This document shows positions 1 to 6,886 of a stretch of DNA of 50,041 nucleotides, piece after piece. The stretch spans positions 1 to 50,041 of the IMG/VR virus record IMGVR_UViG_3300037200_000048, one strand, 5' to 3'. Under the pieces are notes generated by a model that had not been told where the DNA came from, made no database searches, and saw nothing but the letters and a program-made list of their open reading frames with translations. The stretch is from a virus. The position numbers were made by a program, and so were the translations under genes. The number at the start of each line of letters is the position of its first letter. Position 1 is the first letter of the stretch.

Positions 1-94
1 CGCATTGCCTCCACGAGCATAAGCAGTGCGGTTTCTTACAACTCCGACAGTAGGTTTCGCGGCCATAGCAAGCTGCGCAGTACTTCACTGTCAT
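1..94 (-). CDS. partial left copy of 48-aa Cys-rich protein gene (complete at 49862-50008)
   Basis: This is the 5' part of the small Cys-rich gene, cut by the contig edge because the terminal repeat duplicates it. The ATG at 94 overlaps the TGA of the upstream gene (91-183) as ATGA. The intact gene, including its 3' end, is seen at the other end of the contig. It is one gene in the circular genome. Confidence 0.6.
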   Translation of the reverse strand, partial: MTVKYCAACYGRETYCRSCKKPHCLCSWRQC

Positions 95-127
95 AAGACC
101 CTTTTCAGACCCTGATACCCGCAATTG
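1..127. repeat. direct terminal repeat, left copy (assembly overlap)
   Basis: Bases 1-127 are identical to 49915-50041. A repeat of exactly 127 bases equals a k-mer size commonly used by short-read assemblers, so it most likely marks a circular contig and not a biological terminal redundancy. Genes read continuously across the joint, which supports circularity. Confidence 0.95.
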
Positions 128-183
128 CTAAAGGCAGCGGAAACGGAATACGAACTTCGACCTAAGCCCGTCTTATTGTTCAT
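91..183 (-). CDS. 30-aa small protein in repressor operon
   Basis: The ORF begins MNNKTGLGRSSYSV and has no recognised domain. Its ATG at 183 overlaps the TGA of the 38-aa gene (ATGA) and is preceded by a GAGGAG Shine-Dalgarno. Its own TGA overlaps the ATG of the Cys-rich gene that runs across the contig junction. This perfect chain of 4-base overlaps is the main reason to believe that so short an ORF is translated. Function unknown. Confidence 0.5.
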   Translation of the reverse strand: MNNKTGLGRSSYSVSAAFSNCGYQGLKRVL

Positions 184-296
184 CGCCTTCTCCTCAACCA
201 GCATAGGAACCCACGCCACAGGCTCCGGTGCCTCAACCCATGCTTCACCCAATCCGTCGGCTCGCCGCAGTGGTAGCAGTAGTGTTGTTCTTTCAT
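180..296 (-). CDS. 38-aa small basic protein with CxxC motif
   Basis: The protein begins MKEQHYCYHCGEPTDW, with a CYHC knuckle at residues 7-10, and ends in an Arg-rich tail (WLRRRR). The ATG overlaps the TGA of the HTH repressor gene (ATGA), with GGGGAAGG just upstream, and its TGA overlaps the next ATG. A single CxxC pair cannot form a full zinc site, so it may dimerise or bind metal with a partner. It sits second in the leftward repressor operon. Function unknown. Confidence 0.5.
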   Translation of the reverse strand: MKEQHYCYHCGEPTDWVKHGLRHRSLWRGFLCWLRRRR

Positions 297-526
297 ACCT
301 TCCCCTTCCCGGCACAGAGGCCGATGCTCACGAATCGCACCGAAATTTTTCTCTCGCGGGAGAATCCCATCTGCTTCGCCAGAGTTGGCCCCGCATCACG
401 CCGACTCAAATACACGTCGGACAGATAGCCTACCGTTACATTCAGGGATTTCGCATATTCACGGAGCGAGCGCGTCCCTTGCTTGGATTTGATGAGGCTA
501 ACGAATTGCTCGTGGGTCAGTATCAT
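293..526 (-). CDS. HTH (Cro/CI-type) transcriptional repressor
   Basis: A 77-residue protein whose first 60 residues read as a Cro/CI helix-turn-helix: SLREYAKSLNVTVGYLSDVY (residues about 20-39) has the helix-turn-helix spacing, with the recognition helix at VGYLSDVY. Small single-domain HTH proteins of this size act as phage repressors or Cro proteins. The gene is transcribed leftward from a promoter whose -10 box lies 6 bases before the ATG, so the mRNA is probably leaderless, as known for lambda cI from PRM. It faces the early operon across a shared inverted repeat, which makes autoregulation plus early-gene control likely. The basic C-terminal tail (KGK) is unusual but short. Confidence 0.8.
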   Translation of the reverse strand: MILTHEQFVSLIKSKQGTRSLREYAKSLNVTVGYLSDVYLSRRDAGPTLAKQMGFSRERKISVRFVSIGLCAGKGKV

Positions 527-532
527 GAGAGC

Positions 533-561
533 ATATTAGTGCTCCCCGTCCGCCATGTCAA
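533..561 (-). promoter_or_regulatory. leftward sigma70-type promoter of the HTH repressor
   Basis: Read on the minus strand: TTGACA (561-556), a 17-base spacer, then TAATAT (538-533). Transcription would start about at the ATG of the repressor at 526, giving a leaderless mRNA. Confidence 0.75.
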
Positions 562-596
562 CTATTTTCGCAATGTCCGCAAAATAAGAGTTGACA
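556..596. promoter_or_regulatory. operator-like inverted repeat between divergent promoters
   Basis: TGTCAACT at 556-563 and AGTTGACA at 589-596 are perfect reverse complements; inside them ATTTT and AAAAT also pair. Each arm contains the -35 box of one of the two facing promoters. One repressor bound here could shut both, the layout of a phage switch. Binding by the neighbouring HTH protein is inferred. Confidence 0.7.
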
Positions 597-619
597 CGCT
601 CCGGCGCACAGTGCATACT
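591..619 (+). promoter_or_regulatory. rightward sigma70-type promoter of the early operon
   Basis: TTGACA at 591-596, 17-base spacer, CATACT at 614-619 (4 of 6 consensus). It points at the early operon that begins at 696 and leaves a leader of about 70 bases without an obvious gene. Confidence 0.65.
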
Positions 620-695
620 CGCTTCAGTTCGATATTCGCAAGGCCGCCGCCGCAACCCACTATTGCCCGCAATGCGCGGAGAAAGGAATCAAACT

Positions 696-917
696 ATGAC
701 TAGCTTAGCCCACAGCAAGCCGCGGCGTTACCTTGGGGAGTTGAGGGTTGGGGCTGTTTACCAGTCGTGCATCCGCCCGCGCATAACCCGCCGAGTCGCG
801 CGGGTTGCCCACGACAACGTTTACTACGTCTACATGGAGACCGGGAAATGCCCAAGGGAATGTGTCGCGACGGAAGATACGTTTCGAGAGTTTACCTCGC
901 ACGAGGTGAAGCCGTGA
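696..917 (+). CDS. early hypothetical protein, 73 aa
   Basis: First gene of the rightward operon. The ATG at 696 is chosen over upstream in-frame starts because AAAGGA lies 9 bases before it and upstream codons fall in the promoter region. The protein is small and basic (IRPRITRRVARVAHD in the middle), with a CPREC element near residue 52; it could bind nucleic acid but no family was recognised. Its TGA overlaps the GTG of the next gene. Confidence 0.6.
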   Translation: MTSLAHSKPRRYLGELRVGAVYQSCIRPRITRRVARVAHDNVYYVYMETGKCPRECVATEDTFREFTSHEVKP

Positions 918-1060
918 ACCAACCCGACTTCAACGGATCGAAGAACCTCAGCGCCGAGGACAGACGAACCCTCTTCACCATTGGCTGCGTCTGCGCGTTA
1001 GCCTTCATCCTGGGCGTTGTCCTCTTCATTGTGAATTTTCCTACGCTGGTGGGACCATGA
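914..1060 (+). CDS. small single-span membrane protein, 48 aa
   Basis: GTG start overlapping the previous TGA (GTGA). After about 20 polar residues there is one hydrophobic segment (FTIGCVCALAFILGVVLFIV, about 22-41) ending in a short polar tail. One-span early phage proteins are often inner-membrane effectors, but nothing shows a specific role here. It is translationally coupled to neighbours on both sides. Confidence 0.6.
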   Translation: MNQPDFNGSKNLSAEDRRTLFTIGCVCALAFILGVVLFIVNFPTLVGP

Positions 1061-1302
1061 TCCGCCAATTCCTCACCTCTCCCGGCTGCATCTTCGTGGT
1101 GGCCATGCTTCTTCTTGCTCTGGCTGCATGGATCGTCGAGCGCCCAAGCAAACCGAAGCACCGGATTACCGGGGTGATCCATATATGGGGCGACTATTGG
1201 GCTTGCTGCGCTTGCGGATGGCAGACCGTAGGTTTCTCCTCTGAGGCGAACGCCCGCACCGCGCTCGACAACCATATCGCAGAACCCTGGAGGGAACAAT
1301 GA
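1057..1302 (+). CDS. membrane-anchored protein with Cys-rich cytoplasmic domain, 81 aa
   Basis: ATGA overlap with the preceding gene. Residues 12-26 form an N-terminal membrane span, followed by a basic stretch (ERPSKPKHR) and a CCACGW motif with a downstream SEANARTALDNH helix. The CxxC plus downstream His pattern resembles small phage zinc-binding domains. Following another one-span protein, it may act with it in the membrane; this is inference. Function unknown. Confidence 0.65.
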   Translation: MIRQFLTSPGCIFVVAMLLLALAAWIVERPSKPKHRITGVIHIWGDYWACCACGWQTVGFSSEANARTALDNHIAEPWREQ

Positions 1303-1463
1303 CACCCGACGGCCTGGAAGCTGCCTCCGAACGAGTCCGCCTAGCCGAGTTGGGACTCAAGGGGGCAAATGAGTATGCGCGTCTCGCCGCCGAAGACCTC
1401 GACCGAGCACGGCAGGCTCTCGAACTGGAAATCAAGAACGCACCGAACAGGATGGGGCAGTAA
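1299..1463 (+). CDS. small helical protein, 54 aa
   Basis: The ATG overlaps the previous TGA (ATGA). The product is a predicted amphipathic helix rich in Ala, Leu and Glu (LAELGLKGANEYARLAAEDL), likely a coiled coil. Its last codons (NRMGQ-stop) lie in a sequence, GGATGGGGCAGTAA, that recurs after the next gene. No family recognised. Confidence 0.55.
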   Translation: MTPDGLEAASERVRLAELGLKGANEYARLAAEDLDRARQALELEIKNAPNRMGQ

Positions 1464-1508
1464 CCATCCCTCAACCCGCACCAAACGCGCTGGGAGGCGC
1501 ACAATACA

Positions 1509-1862
1509 ATGCCATTCGCCAAAGAAATCGCCGCTGAACTCCGCAAGATTGCAGACGCACTCGACCTCAACCCTGAAGTTGAAACCATCAAGCCAACCCT
1601 GTCCTTCTTCTTCTTCTATGCAGAAGAGAAAGAGAAGTTTATGGCGACTGCCCGCCTCCTGCCGCGGCCAGTCCAAAAGCAGTACCCCGAGGACGATGAC
1701 CATTTCTCTCGTGTGCGCGTTGTGCATTCTGCGGATGCGGTTGACGTGGAGACTAGCATCTACCGCACAGCCATCTGCACCATCGTCAAGCCAGCGCAGC
1801 CAGCCGAGTACGATTGCAGCCTCACCCTGCTCGACCACGAAGACGCTTCGCTCACCGCATAG
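1509..1862 (+). CDS. hypothetical early phage protein, 117 aa
   Basis: The ATG is preceded by GCTGGGAGGCGCACAATACA, a strong Shine-Dalgarno. The N-terminus (MPFAKEIAAELRKIADALDL) is an amphipathic helix. The middle has the run FFFFYAEEKEKF and then a beta-rich region. Similar N-termini occur in uncharacterised phage proteins. Separated from both neighbours by 30-45 bases carrying a repeated leader motif, so it may be translated independently. Function unknown. Confidence 0.7.
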   Translation: MPFAKEIAAELRKIADALDLNPEVETIKPTLSFFFFYAEEKEKFMATARLLPRPVQKQYPEDDDHFSRVRVVHSADAVDVETSIYRTAICTIVKPAQPAEYDCSLTLLDHEDASLTA

Positions 1863-1895
1863 GATGGGGCAGTAAACCGCGCTAGGAGGCCAACA

Positions 1896-2402
1896 ATGGC
1901 AACATGTGTAGCATTACACGCGCACCACGAAGCGAAACTCCCAATAGAGTTTTTGTATGAGTCCTATGAGTCGCGCCTCAAAACCATCAACACAACGAAG
2001 GCCGCGGAAGAGCCGTCTTGGAAGGTCGAACTTCGCAAGAAACTCTTCCGCGAGATAACCCCAGAGGAGATGCCGGACTGGTTCGCCGACCTGCGGAAGC
2101 AGATCGCCGACCTGCGGAAGCAGCGCGCCGACCTATTGAAGCAGAGCGCCGACCTGGGGAAGCAGCGCGCCGACCTGGGGAAGCAGCGCGCCGACCTATT
2201 GAAGCAGAGCGACGACCTGGGGAAGCAGAGCGACGACCTGGGGAAGCAGCGCGCCGACCTATTGAAGCAGAGCGACAACCTGTGGAAGCAGCGCGCCGAC
2301 CTGTGGAAGCAGCGCGCCGACGACATCATCGCGTTCCACGACTCCATCTGCCGTTGCGGATGGACGCGCGAGAACAACAACATCTTCAATTTCCCACGCT
2401 AA
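1896..2402 (+). CDS. coiled-coil protein built of 11 tandem heptads, 168 aa
   Basis: Shine-Dalgarno CTAGGAGG before ATG. Residues 64-140 are eleven near-identical seven-residue units of the form (A/D)DLxKQ(R/S), with Leu at a fixed heptad position, so the protein should form one long coiled coil. It is flanked by an N-terminal domain of about 60 residues and a short C-terminal segment (CRCGWTRENNN). The 21-bp DNA units make copy number easily variable by slippage. The family resembles generic phage or adhesin coiled-coil spacers; the role (scaffold, oligomeriser) is unknown. Confidence 0.75.
   Translation: MATCVALHAHHEAKLPIEFLYESYESRLKTINTTKAAEEPSWKVELRKKLFREITPEEMPDWFADLRKQIADLRKQRADLLKQSADLGKQRADLGKQRADLLKQSDDLGKQSDDLGKQRADLLKQSDNLWKQRADLWKQRADDIIAFHDSICRCGWTRENNNIFNFPR
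2085..2315 (+). repeat. 11 x 21-bp in-frame tandem repeat
   Basis: Units follow GCCGACCTGxGGAAGCAGCGC with a few substitutions (for example CTATTGAAG). Every unit keeps the frame and encodes one heptad of the coiled coil at 1896-2402. There are no spacers, so it is not a CRISPR array. Confidence 0.95.
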
Positions 2403-2485
2403 GCGTAATTGCTGCGTTGAGAGCCGCTGTCTAGGCCTAGACTATTTCGCTCGATTTTATGTCCCCGCGCTAGGAGGCGCACCGC

Positions 2486-3778
2486 ATGTCCAGTGAATTT
2501 ACACCCAAGAAGGCTCAGAAAGCCGCCGTCAAGCTGAAGATGGCGATACAGGGGCCAAGCGGTTCCGGCAAGACCGAGGGCGCGCTTGCGCTGGCGAAGA
2601 ACTTTATGCCGAACGCCAAGATTCTCCTGATCGACACCGAGAACTCTTCAGCTTCGCTCTACGCGGATCGCTACGACTTTGACACAATACCTCTGACCGC
2701 ACCGTACACGTCCCAGCGATACGTCAACGCCATGCGCGAAGCCGTGACAGGCGGTTACGACGTGCTGATCGTGGACTCTATCACCCAGCAGTGGGATGGC
2801 GAGGGTGGTATCCTCCGGCGGAAAGAAGAGAAGGATCGAAGCGGCGGAAATAGCTTCACCAATTGGGCATCGTTCACGCCGGAGCATACGAGGTTCATGG
2901 AGTTTATCAAGCAACTCCCCGTGCATACCATCGTAACGATGCGTTCCAAGCAGGCATACATCTTGGAGAAGAACGACAAAGGCAAGGAGGCACCGCGCAA
3001 GGTCGGACTTGACCCCATCCAGCGCGAGGGTACGGAGTACGAGTACACCATCGTATTCGAGGTCAACATGGCCCACCGCGCCACTACATCGAAGAATCGC
3101 ACCACGCTATTCCAAACCGACGAACTGATTGACTTGACCAGCCCAAAGGTCGCCGAAGAACTCAAGGCGTGGCTGGCAAACGGAATCCTGCTCCCGCGTC
3201 CGGCGGAGGATGTGGTGGGTCAGGTGGTAGACGAGGTTGAACGCCAGCAGGCCGTACATGCTCCCGCTACGATTGCAGAGGCGGTTCTGGCCAACGTGAA
3301 ACCGAAGGAGGAAGGATACGTTCCCCCCGAACTCGAATGGAGCTACCAGAAGACCACCGGCATCCTCATCTGCCGGATCACCGACGTCCAGAAGAAGACC
3401 AAAAAGGGCAGTAAGGATGAGTTCCTTGCCGTGAAAATCAATCAGCCCATCGAAGGCAAGTGGATCATCTTCTACTGGCACAAAACGCACATCGACCTGC
3501 TGCTGGCTTCGATAGGTAAGATAGTCAAACTGGAGACGGACGTAAAGGGAGGCTTCGCCAACATCAATGCCGTTCTGGAGATCGATGGAGAAAAAGTGGA
3601 GGAGTCCACTGAGGACTTCGAGATGCAGGCTAGGTGGTTGGCAGGAGTACTCGAATTCACCGAACCTGAACTGACCGAGCTTCACCAGCGATGGAATCGT
3701 GGGTCGTGGAAGGACACGCTGGCCGCACTGCAAGGCGAGAAGCTGCGCCGGGAATCCCTGGAAGGAGAGCCAGCATGA
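2486..3778 (+). CDS. AAA+ (RecA-like) phage nucleotide-binding protein with C-terminal extension
   Basis: A 430-residue protein. Walker A GPSGSGKT is at 23-30 and Walker B YDVLIVDS at 91-98, followed by IVTMRSKQAY (sensor-like). This pattern matches the phage AAA_24/Sak4-like ATPases that work with single-strand annealing proteins and SSB in phage recombination. Residues from about 265 form a separate, beta-rich segment (TGILICRITDVQKKTKKGSK, about 289-308) that could be an OB-like DNA-binding domain; this is inference. A strong CTAGGAGGCG Shine-Dalgarno precedes the ATG. It is the largest early protein and the main candidate for replication or recombination. Its TGA overlaps the next ATG. 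Confidence 0.8.
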   Translation: MSSEFTPKKAQKAAVKLKMAIQGPSGSGKTEGALALAKNFMPNAKILLIDTENSSASLYADRYDFDTIPLTAPYTSQRYVNAMREAVTGGYDVLIVDSITQQWDGEGGILRRKEEKDRSGGNSFTNWASFTPEHTRFMEFIKQLPVHTIVTMRSKQAYILEKNDKGKEAPRKVGLDPIQREGTEYEYTIVFEVNMAHRATTSKNRTTLFQTDELIDLTSPKVAEELKAWLANGILLPRPAEDVVGQVVDEVERQQAVHAPATIAEAVLANVKPKEEGYVPPELEWSYQKTTGILICRITDVQKKTKKGSKDEFLAVKINQPIEGKWIIFYWHKTHIDLLLASIGKIVKLETDVKGGFANINAVLEIDGEKVEESTEDFEMQARWLAGVLEFTEPELTELHQRWNRGSWKDTLAALQGEKLRRESLEGEPA

Positions 3779-4083
3779 CCGAGACCCACCGCCAAAACCT
3801 ACTCATGGCCTGCGCTTACGCAGAAGTGTTTATCAGAAATGCGGACATGGAGATTCGCGCGTGTCAACTGGTTGCGTCCAGCAAGTTGAAGGACGCCACA
3901 CCGTGGCCTCAGGCTCGCCAGAGAGCCGCAGAGCAGTTGCAAGCCGCCCTCCGTGCGCTGGACGATCCGTCTCCGGATGTGCCTGTTGTGGACTGGAGAA
4001 CACTGCGCGACACAGCCAAGTCCGTCGAGGACCTTCGGGCTTTGGGCGACGAGTTCAGGAAGGAGCGTGATTCATGGACCTAA
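3775..4083 (+). CDS. hypothetical helical protein, 102 aa
   Basis: Starts at an ATGA overlap with the ATPase gene, so production is probably coupled to it. The protein is mostly helical (LLMACAYAEVFIRNADMEIR near the N-terminus; RQRAAEQLQAALRALDD in the middle). It has no recognised motif. Its position right behind the recombination ATPase suggests a partner protein, which is only context. Confidence 0.6.
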   Translation: MTETHRQNLLMACAYAEVFIRNADMEIRACQLVASSKLKDATPWPQARQRAAEQLQAALRALDDPSPDVPVVDWRTLRDTAKSVEDLRALGDEFRKERDSWT

Positions 4084-4271
4084 GCTACATGGACAACCTG
4101 GGCGTTCTGAGTTGGTATCACGCTTCCGAGGACAAGAGCTACGCATACGCCGAGTTGGAGAAGAGGGGCTTGCTGGAGTGGCTAGAGGATGATGGCTCCA
4201 TTGAGTGGTTGTTGGAGCAGTGCGGGGTTGAACCGATGACGCAAGAGATTGGAAGTAGCTTCACAGCATGA
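4074..4271 (+). CDS. small acidic protein, 65 aa
   Basis: Shine-Dalgarno GGAAGGAG precedes the ATG; the gene overlaps its neighbour by 10 bases. The protein is acidic and aromatic (YAELEKRGLLEWLEDDGSIE). Its last codons (MTQEIG) are the same DNA as the start of the gene at 4434, pointing to a local duplication. Small acidic early phage proteins often inhibit host proteins, but nothing specific supports that here. Confidence 0.6.
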   Translation: MDLSYMDNLGVLSWYHASEDKSYAYAELEKRGLLEWLEDDGSIEWLLEQCGVEPMTQEIGSSFTA

Positions 4272-4688
4272 ACCTGTTGGATGAAGTGGGACGCTCTAGG
4301 GACATCGGCGCGACTCGGGATATAAATGCGTGGGAGACGCACCTACGTATCCGCCCCCACGATGGACGACCTGCAATCCTAGCTTAGAGCGTTCCACCTG
4401 ATCCAGCACAGAATGAACCTATTGGAGGACACCATGACGCAAGAGATTGATGTAGAAATTCTGGTGACGGTAACGGTGGATGAGAGCAAGTTTACGCCGG
4501 AGTTCCTCGCGGAATTTAGGGAGCACTTCTTTCCGTTTGAAACCGTTGAAGACCACATTCGCCATATCGCTTTTCTTGCAGCTACGGGACAGCTAGGCGA
4601 TTTGCCTCGGTTTGTCGAAGGCTATGGCCAATCGCAGGATTTTGGGATCGAGGTTTCAATAGGCCGCTGATCCAACACAGCATGAACC
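4236..4688 (+). repeat. dispersed short direct repeats of a start region
   Basis: ATGACGCAAGAGATTG occurs at 4236-4251 and 4434-4449. A related block, TGATCCARCACAGMATGAACC, occurs at 4399-4419 and 4668-4688, and AGCATGAACCTGTTGGA at 4265-4281 matches the block at 4409-4426. The copies lie around the 5' ends of consecutive small genes, as expected from tandem duplication of a gene start. Confidence 0.75.
4434..4670 (+). CDS. hypothetical protein, 78 aa
   Basis: The ATG at 4434 is preferred to one 21 bases upstream because TTGGAGG sits 6 bases before it. The protein starts MTQEIDVEILVTVTVDESKF, a beta-strand-rich N-terminus, and continues with a helical, acidic part. The 5' end repeats sequence from the 3' end of the previous gene. 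Function unknown. Confidence 0.65.
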   Translation: MTQEIDVEILVTVTVDESKFTPEFLAEFREHFFPFETVEDHIRHIAFLAATGQLGDLPRFVEGYGQSQDFGIEVSIGR

Positions 4689-4707
4689 AGGAGAGGATTT
4701 AGAGAAA

Positions 4708-4926
4708 ATGGCTAAATATCGTGTAAGGCTGTTTGGATCACTACCTTGCAGCGCAAAGATGATCGTAAAAGCTGATTCTCCCAAAGAAGCGGAAGACTGG
4801 GCAATCGAAAACTCTGACAAGTTCCCTTGGGACGGGTCAGACTACTCTAGACCGGATGGTTCTCAGATCGAGGGAGCCGAAATTGTTGAGGAAATCGAGG
4901 AGCCCAAAGATGCCCAACCTGAATGA
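4708..4926 (+). CDS. small acidic protein, 72 aa
   Basis: Weak AGGAGAGG Shine-Dalgarno about 14 bases upstream. The fold suggested by MAKYRVRLFG and ADSPKEAEDWAIENSDKF is a beta strand followed by a helix, a common small phage arrangement. The C-terminus is strongly acidic (EEIEEPKD). It overlaps the methyltransferase gene by 17 bases, so the two are probably co-translated. Function unknown. Confidence 0.65.
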   Translation: MAKYRVRLFGSLPCSAKMIVKADSPKEAEDWAIENSDKFPWDGSDYSRPDGSQIEGAEIVEEIEEPKDAQPE

Positions 4927-5497
4927 GAGAGAGATAGCCGCCTACGAATATGGCGACGTGATTGTTCCTAACGGGAAGTCGGGCGACTGGGAGGTTTCCG
5001 AGCGCACCGTTAGCAAGTTTGAGTCGATGATGTCGAGTATTCGCGGCGGGTCGCTGTTCCACTGTCCCGAGGGGACGTATAAGACGCTTACCTGCGGCTT
5101 CGATTGCGTGATGTCGAATACTCCAATGGAGTTGCGTACCAACCGCGCGTTTGTCCGGGCCGCTGAAGGGCATGTTCACATAAATGGGCTGGGCCTCGGA
5201 GTTGTTCTGCTGGCTGTCCTGATGAAGCTTGAGGTTGAGTCTGTAACGGTAGTTGAGAAGTCGCCGGACGTGATTTCCTTGGTCGCGCCGTCGTTCGCTA
5301 GCTTCGACAAGTTGACCATAATTCAGGGCGATGCGCTCGAATATAAGCCGCCATCCAAGAAGAGGTTCGGAGCCGTTTGGCACGATATTTGGAATGGGAT
5401 ATGCGAAGACAATCTAGACGACATGCGCTTGCTGCACCGCCGATGGGGACGAAAAACTCAATGGCAGGGCAGCTGGGCGCGGGAGCTAATCCGATGA
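4910..5497 (+). CDS. class I SAM-dependent methyltransferase-like protein
   Basis: A 195-residue Rossmann-type protein. NGLGLG at 92-97 is the SAM-binding loop (motif I), followed by a strand ending in an acidic residue (VTVVEKSPD, E116), as expected for ribose contact, and IIQGDALEY as the motif III region. No DPPY-type motif is seen, so base methylation of DNA is not shown; similar phage proteins are annotated only as methyltransferases or spermidine-synthase-like. The start at 4910 follows GAGGAG with 7-base spacing. It ends in an ATGA overlap with the next gene. The short, basic C-terminus is unusual. Confidence 0.7.
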   Translation: MPNLNEREIAAYEYGDVIVPNGKSGDWEVSERTVSKFESMMSSIRGGSLFHCPEGTYKTLTCGFDCVMSNTPMELRTNRAFVRAAEGHVHINGLGLGVVLLAVLMKLEVESVTVVEKSPDVISLVAPSFASFDKLTIIQGDALEYKPPSKKRFGAVWHDIWNGICEDNLDDMRLLHRRWGRKTQWQGSWARELIR

Positions 5498-5835
5498 CAA
5501 TGCCAAATGAGAAGACAGCGCACACGCCTTGGAGCGCGGAACAGAGAGCGCAGGCCATCCGTGACACTGAGGCGATGGTAGCTGTATCCCAACGCGCTAC
5601 AGCCGTGGAGGCCTATAACGACATGGCCATCGAACTTGCTTGCCAGCGCAACCGGCTTCTACAGGCTCTCCAATTGCTACTGAAGGACGAACTCCAAGCG
5701 AAGCGCAACGAAGCGGCACGATGGGGAATAGTGGGTACGGACGCTGCACTCGAGGCGCGATTTCCAGACGGCCCCTATGACAATATCAATCAGGCCCGCG
5801 CAGCCATCGCCCTAGCCACAGGAGGGAAGCCATGA
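5494..5835 (+). CDS. hypothetical helical protein, 113 aa
   Basis: ATGA overlap with the methyltransferase gene. The sequence is helical (QRAQAIRDTEAMVAVSQRAT; LACQRNRLLQALQLLLKDEL), with an ARFPDGPYDNINQARAAIAL end. It is conserved-looking in style but not recognised. Its stop again overlaps the following ATG. Confidence 0.6.
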   Translation: MTMPNEKTAHTPWSAEQRAQAIRDTEAMVAVSQRATAVEAYNDMAIELACQRNRLLQALQLLLKDELQAKRNEAARWGIVGTDAALEARFPDGPYDNINQARAAIALATGGKP

Positions 5836-5999
5836 GAGCCTCTGAGGTGCTCGCCCCCAAGCCCGTGCCCACGCCTCAAGACGAGCGATGCGCGACATGC
5901 GCACACACGCTATTCGATCACGAGGGCATGACGGGAGGATTTTGTTTAGTGCCTGGATGTCTGTGCGGCATGTTCATGGAAACTCATGGCGAAGTGTAA
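5832..5999 (+). CDS. small zinc-ribbon protein, 55 aa
   Basis: ATGA overlap at its start. It carries RCATCAHTLFDHEG and then CLVPGCLCGMF: two pairs of cysteines plus His, a likely four-ligand zinc site. Such very small ribbon proteins are frequent in this genome and in actinobacterial and acidobacterial phages. It overlaps the next gene by 14 bases. Role unknown. Confidence 0.6.
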   Translation: MRASEVLAPKPVPTPQDERCATCAHTLFDHEGMTGGFCLVPGCLCGMFMETHGEV

Positions 6000-6399
6000 C
6001 GCCGTAGACAGGGCGTGGTTCGGTAGGAGGCAGTTGTGGCTACTGTGTTCTTACGAGAGATGGCACGAAGGGCCTCACCGTGATTCTCGACACAAGGAGC
6101 ATTACTGGTCAGAGACTTTCTATGAGGAGGAAATTGAACGAGGGCGACCGATAAAGGTTCCAACGAAGAAGGTTCGGCTGTGCAAGAAGTGCGGCAAGGA
6201 GCGACGGACTGACGGGGCCAACGATGCCTGCGTATGCAAGGAAACCGGGGCGAACAAGCGGCAATCTATCATGTTCGCGGATGAGCGGGAGAAGCTGTAT
6301 CGGCAAGCGGCACTCAGAGATTTGGAAGACGACATCGCATGGCTGATGGATCGGTGGAAGAAAGAGGCTGATGAAGATGGATACCACGGAGCTTTTTGA
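5986..6399 (+). CDS. zinc-finger-like basic protein, 137 aa
   Basis: The N-terminal half is rich in Trp, His and Arg; the centre holds CKKCGKERRTDGANDACVC (about 72-90), a CxxC...CxC cluster; the C-terminal half is a charged helix (REKLYRQAALRDLEDDIAWL). The start codon lies inside the 3' end of the previous gene, which suggests coupling. Nucleic-acid binding is plausible but unproven. Confidence 0.6.
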   Translation: MAKCNAVDRAWFGRRQLWLLCSYERWHEGPHRDSRHKEHYWSETFYEEEIERGRPIKVPTKKVRLCKKCGKERRTDGANDACVCKETGANKRQSIMFADEREKLYRQAALRDLEDDIAWLMDRWKKEADEDGYHGAF

Positions 6400-6622
6400 G
6401 GACATAGCGAACAGCGTCTACCGGCTCTATAGGGCCGTCGGGATGTTTCTTGACATGATCTTCCGCAATGGGGAGGGAAATTGGTTCCACCGCTATCCAG
6501 ACGGATGCAATGGGGCTAGGTTCATGCCCCGCGATACGTGGGAACTGGCTTGGGGATTCTGGAAGACGTGGGAGCCGAGGAGTCGATACCGGCGAGTATG
6601 GTGGATGCGGAGGGGACGATGA
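6371..6622 (+). CDS. hypothetical aromatic-rich protein, 83 aa
   Basis: Overlaps the preceding gene by 29 bases. The start could be the ATG at 6371 or 6377; AGAGG gives better spacing to 6377. Residues 10-35 form a helix (FEDIANSVYRLYRAVGMFLD) and the C-terminus is rich in Trp and Arg (SRYRRVWWMRRGR). No family recognised. Confidence 0.55.
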   Translation: MKMDTTELFEDIANSVYRLYRAVGMFLDMIFRNGEGNWFHRYPDGCNGARFMPRDTWELAWGFWKTWEPRSRYRRVWWMRRGR

Positions 6623-6870
6623 AAGTCGGGAGAACTGGAGACAGCATGGCGTTCAATCCATACACGGTAGACCGTTTCGAGCGCGGGAATGCGGAATTTC
6701 CAGATCAGACCGTAGTGGACTCCGCCGACTACGATGCCCTGCTAGACCTGTTCAAGAGCGTTGTTTGCTTCAAATGCAAGCGTTCCGAAGAGATTGACGC
6801 CGAGGGTAGGTGCATCCGGCACAACCTAATGGCCTACCCAACCCAAGAGCCATTTCATAAGCGTTTCTAA
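6619..6870 (+). CDS. small zinc-knuckle protein, 83 aa
   Basis: The start at 6619 is the ATGA overlap; an internal ATG at 6646 with GGAG is an alternative. It contains SADYDALLDLFKSVVCFKCK, with a CFKC knuckle near residue 50 and a downstream Cys-x3-His. The phrase DYDALLDL recurs in the leftward gene at 11504-11746, so the two may share a domain. Confidence 0.6.
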   Translation: MKVGRTGDSMAFNPYTVDRFERGNAEFPDQTVVDSADYDALLDLFKSVVCFKCKRSEEIDAEGRCIRHNLMAYPTQEPFHKRF

Positions 6871-6886
6871 TGAGAAAAAGTACTCC

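Noticed and set aside
1-127. biological direct terminal repeat of the virion
   Set aside because: The exact length of 127 is a usual assembler k-mer, and coding continuity across it is simpler to explain by a circular assembly.
2085-2315. CRISPR-like array
   Set aside because: Repeats are contiguous 21-bp coding units without spacers and keep one reading frame.
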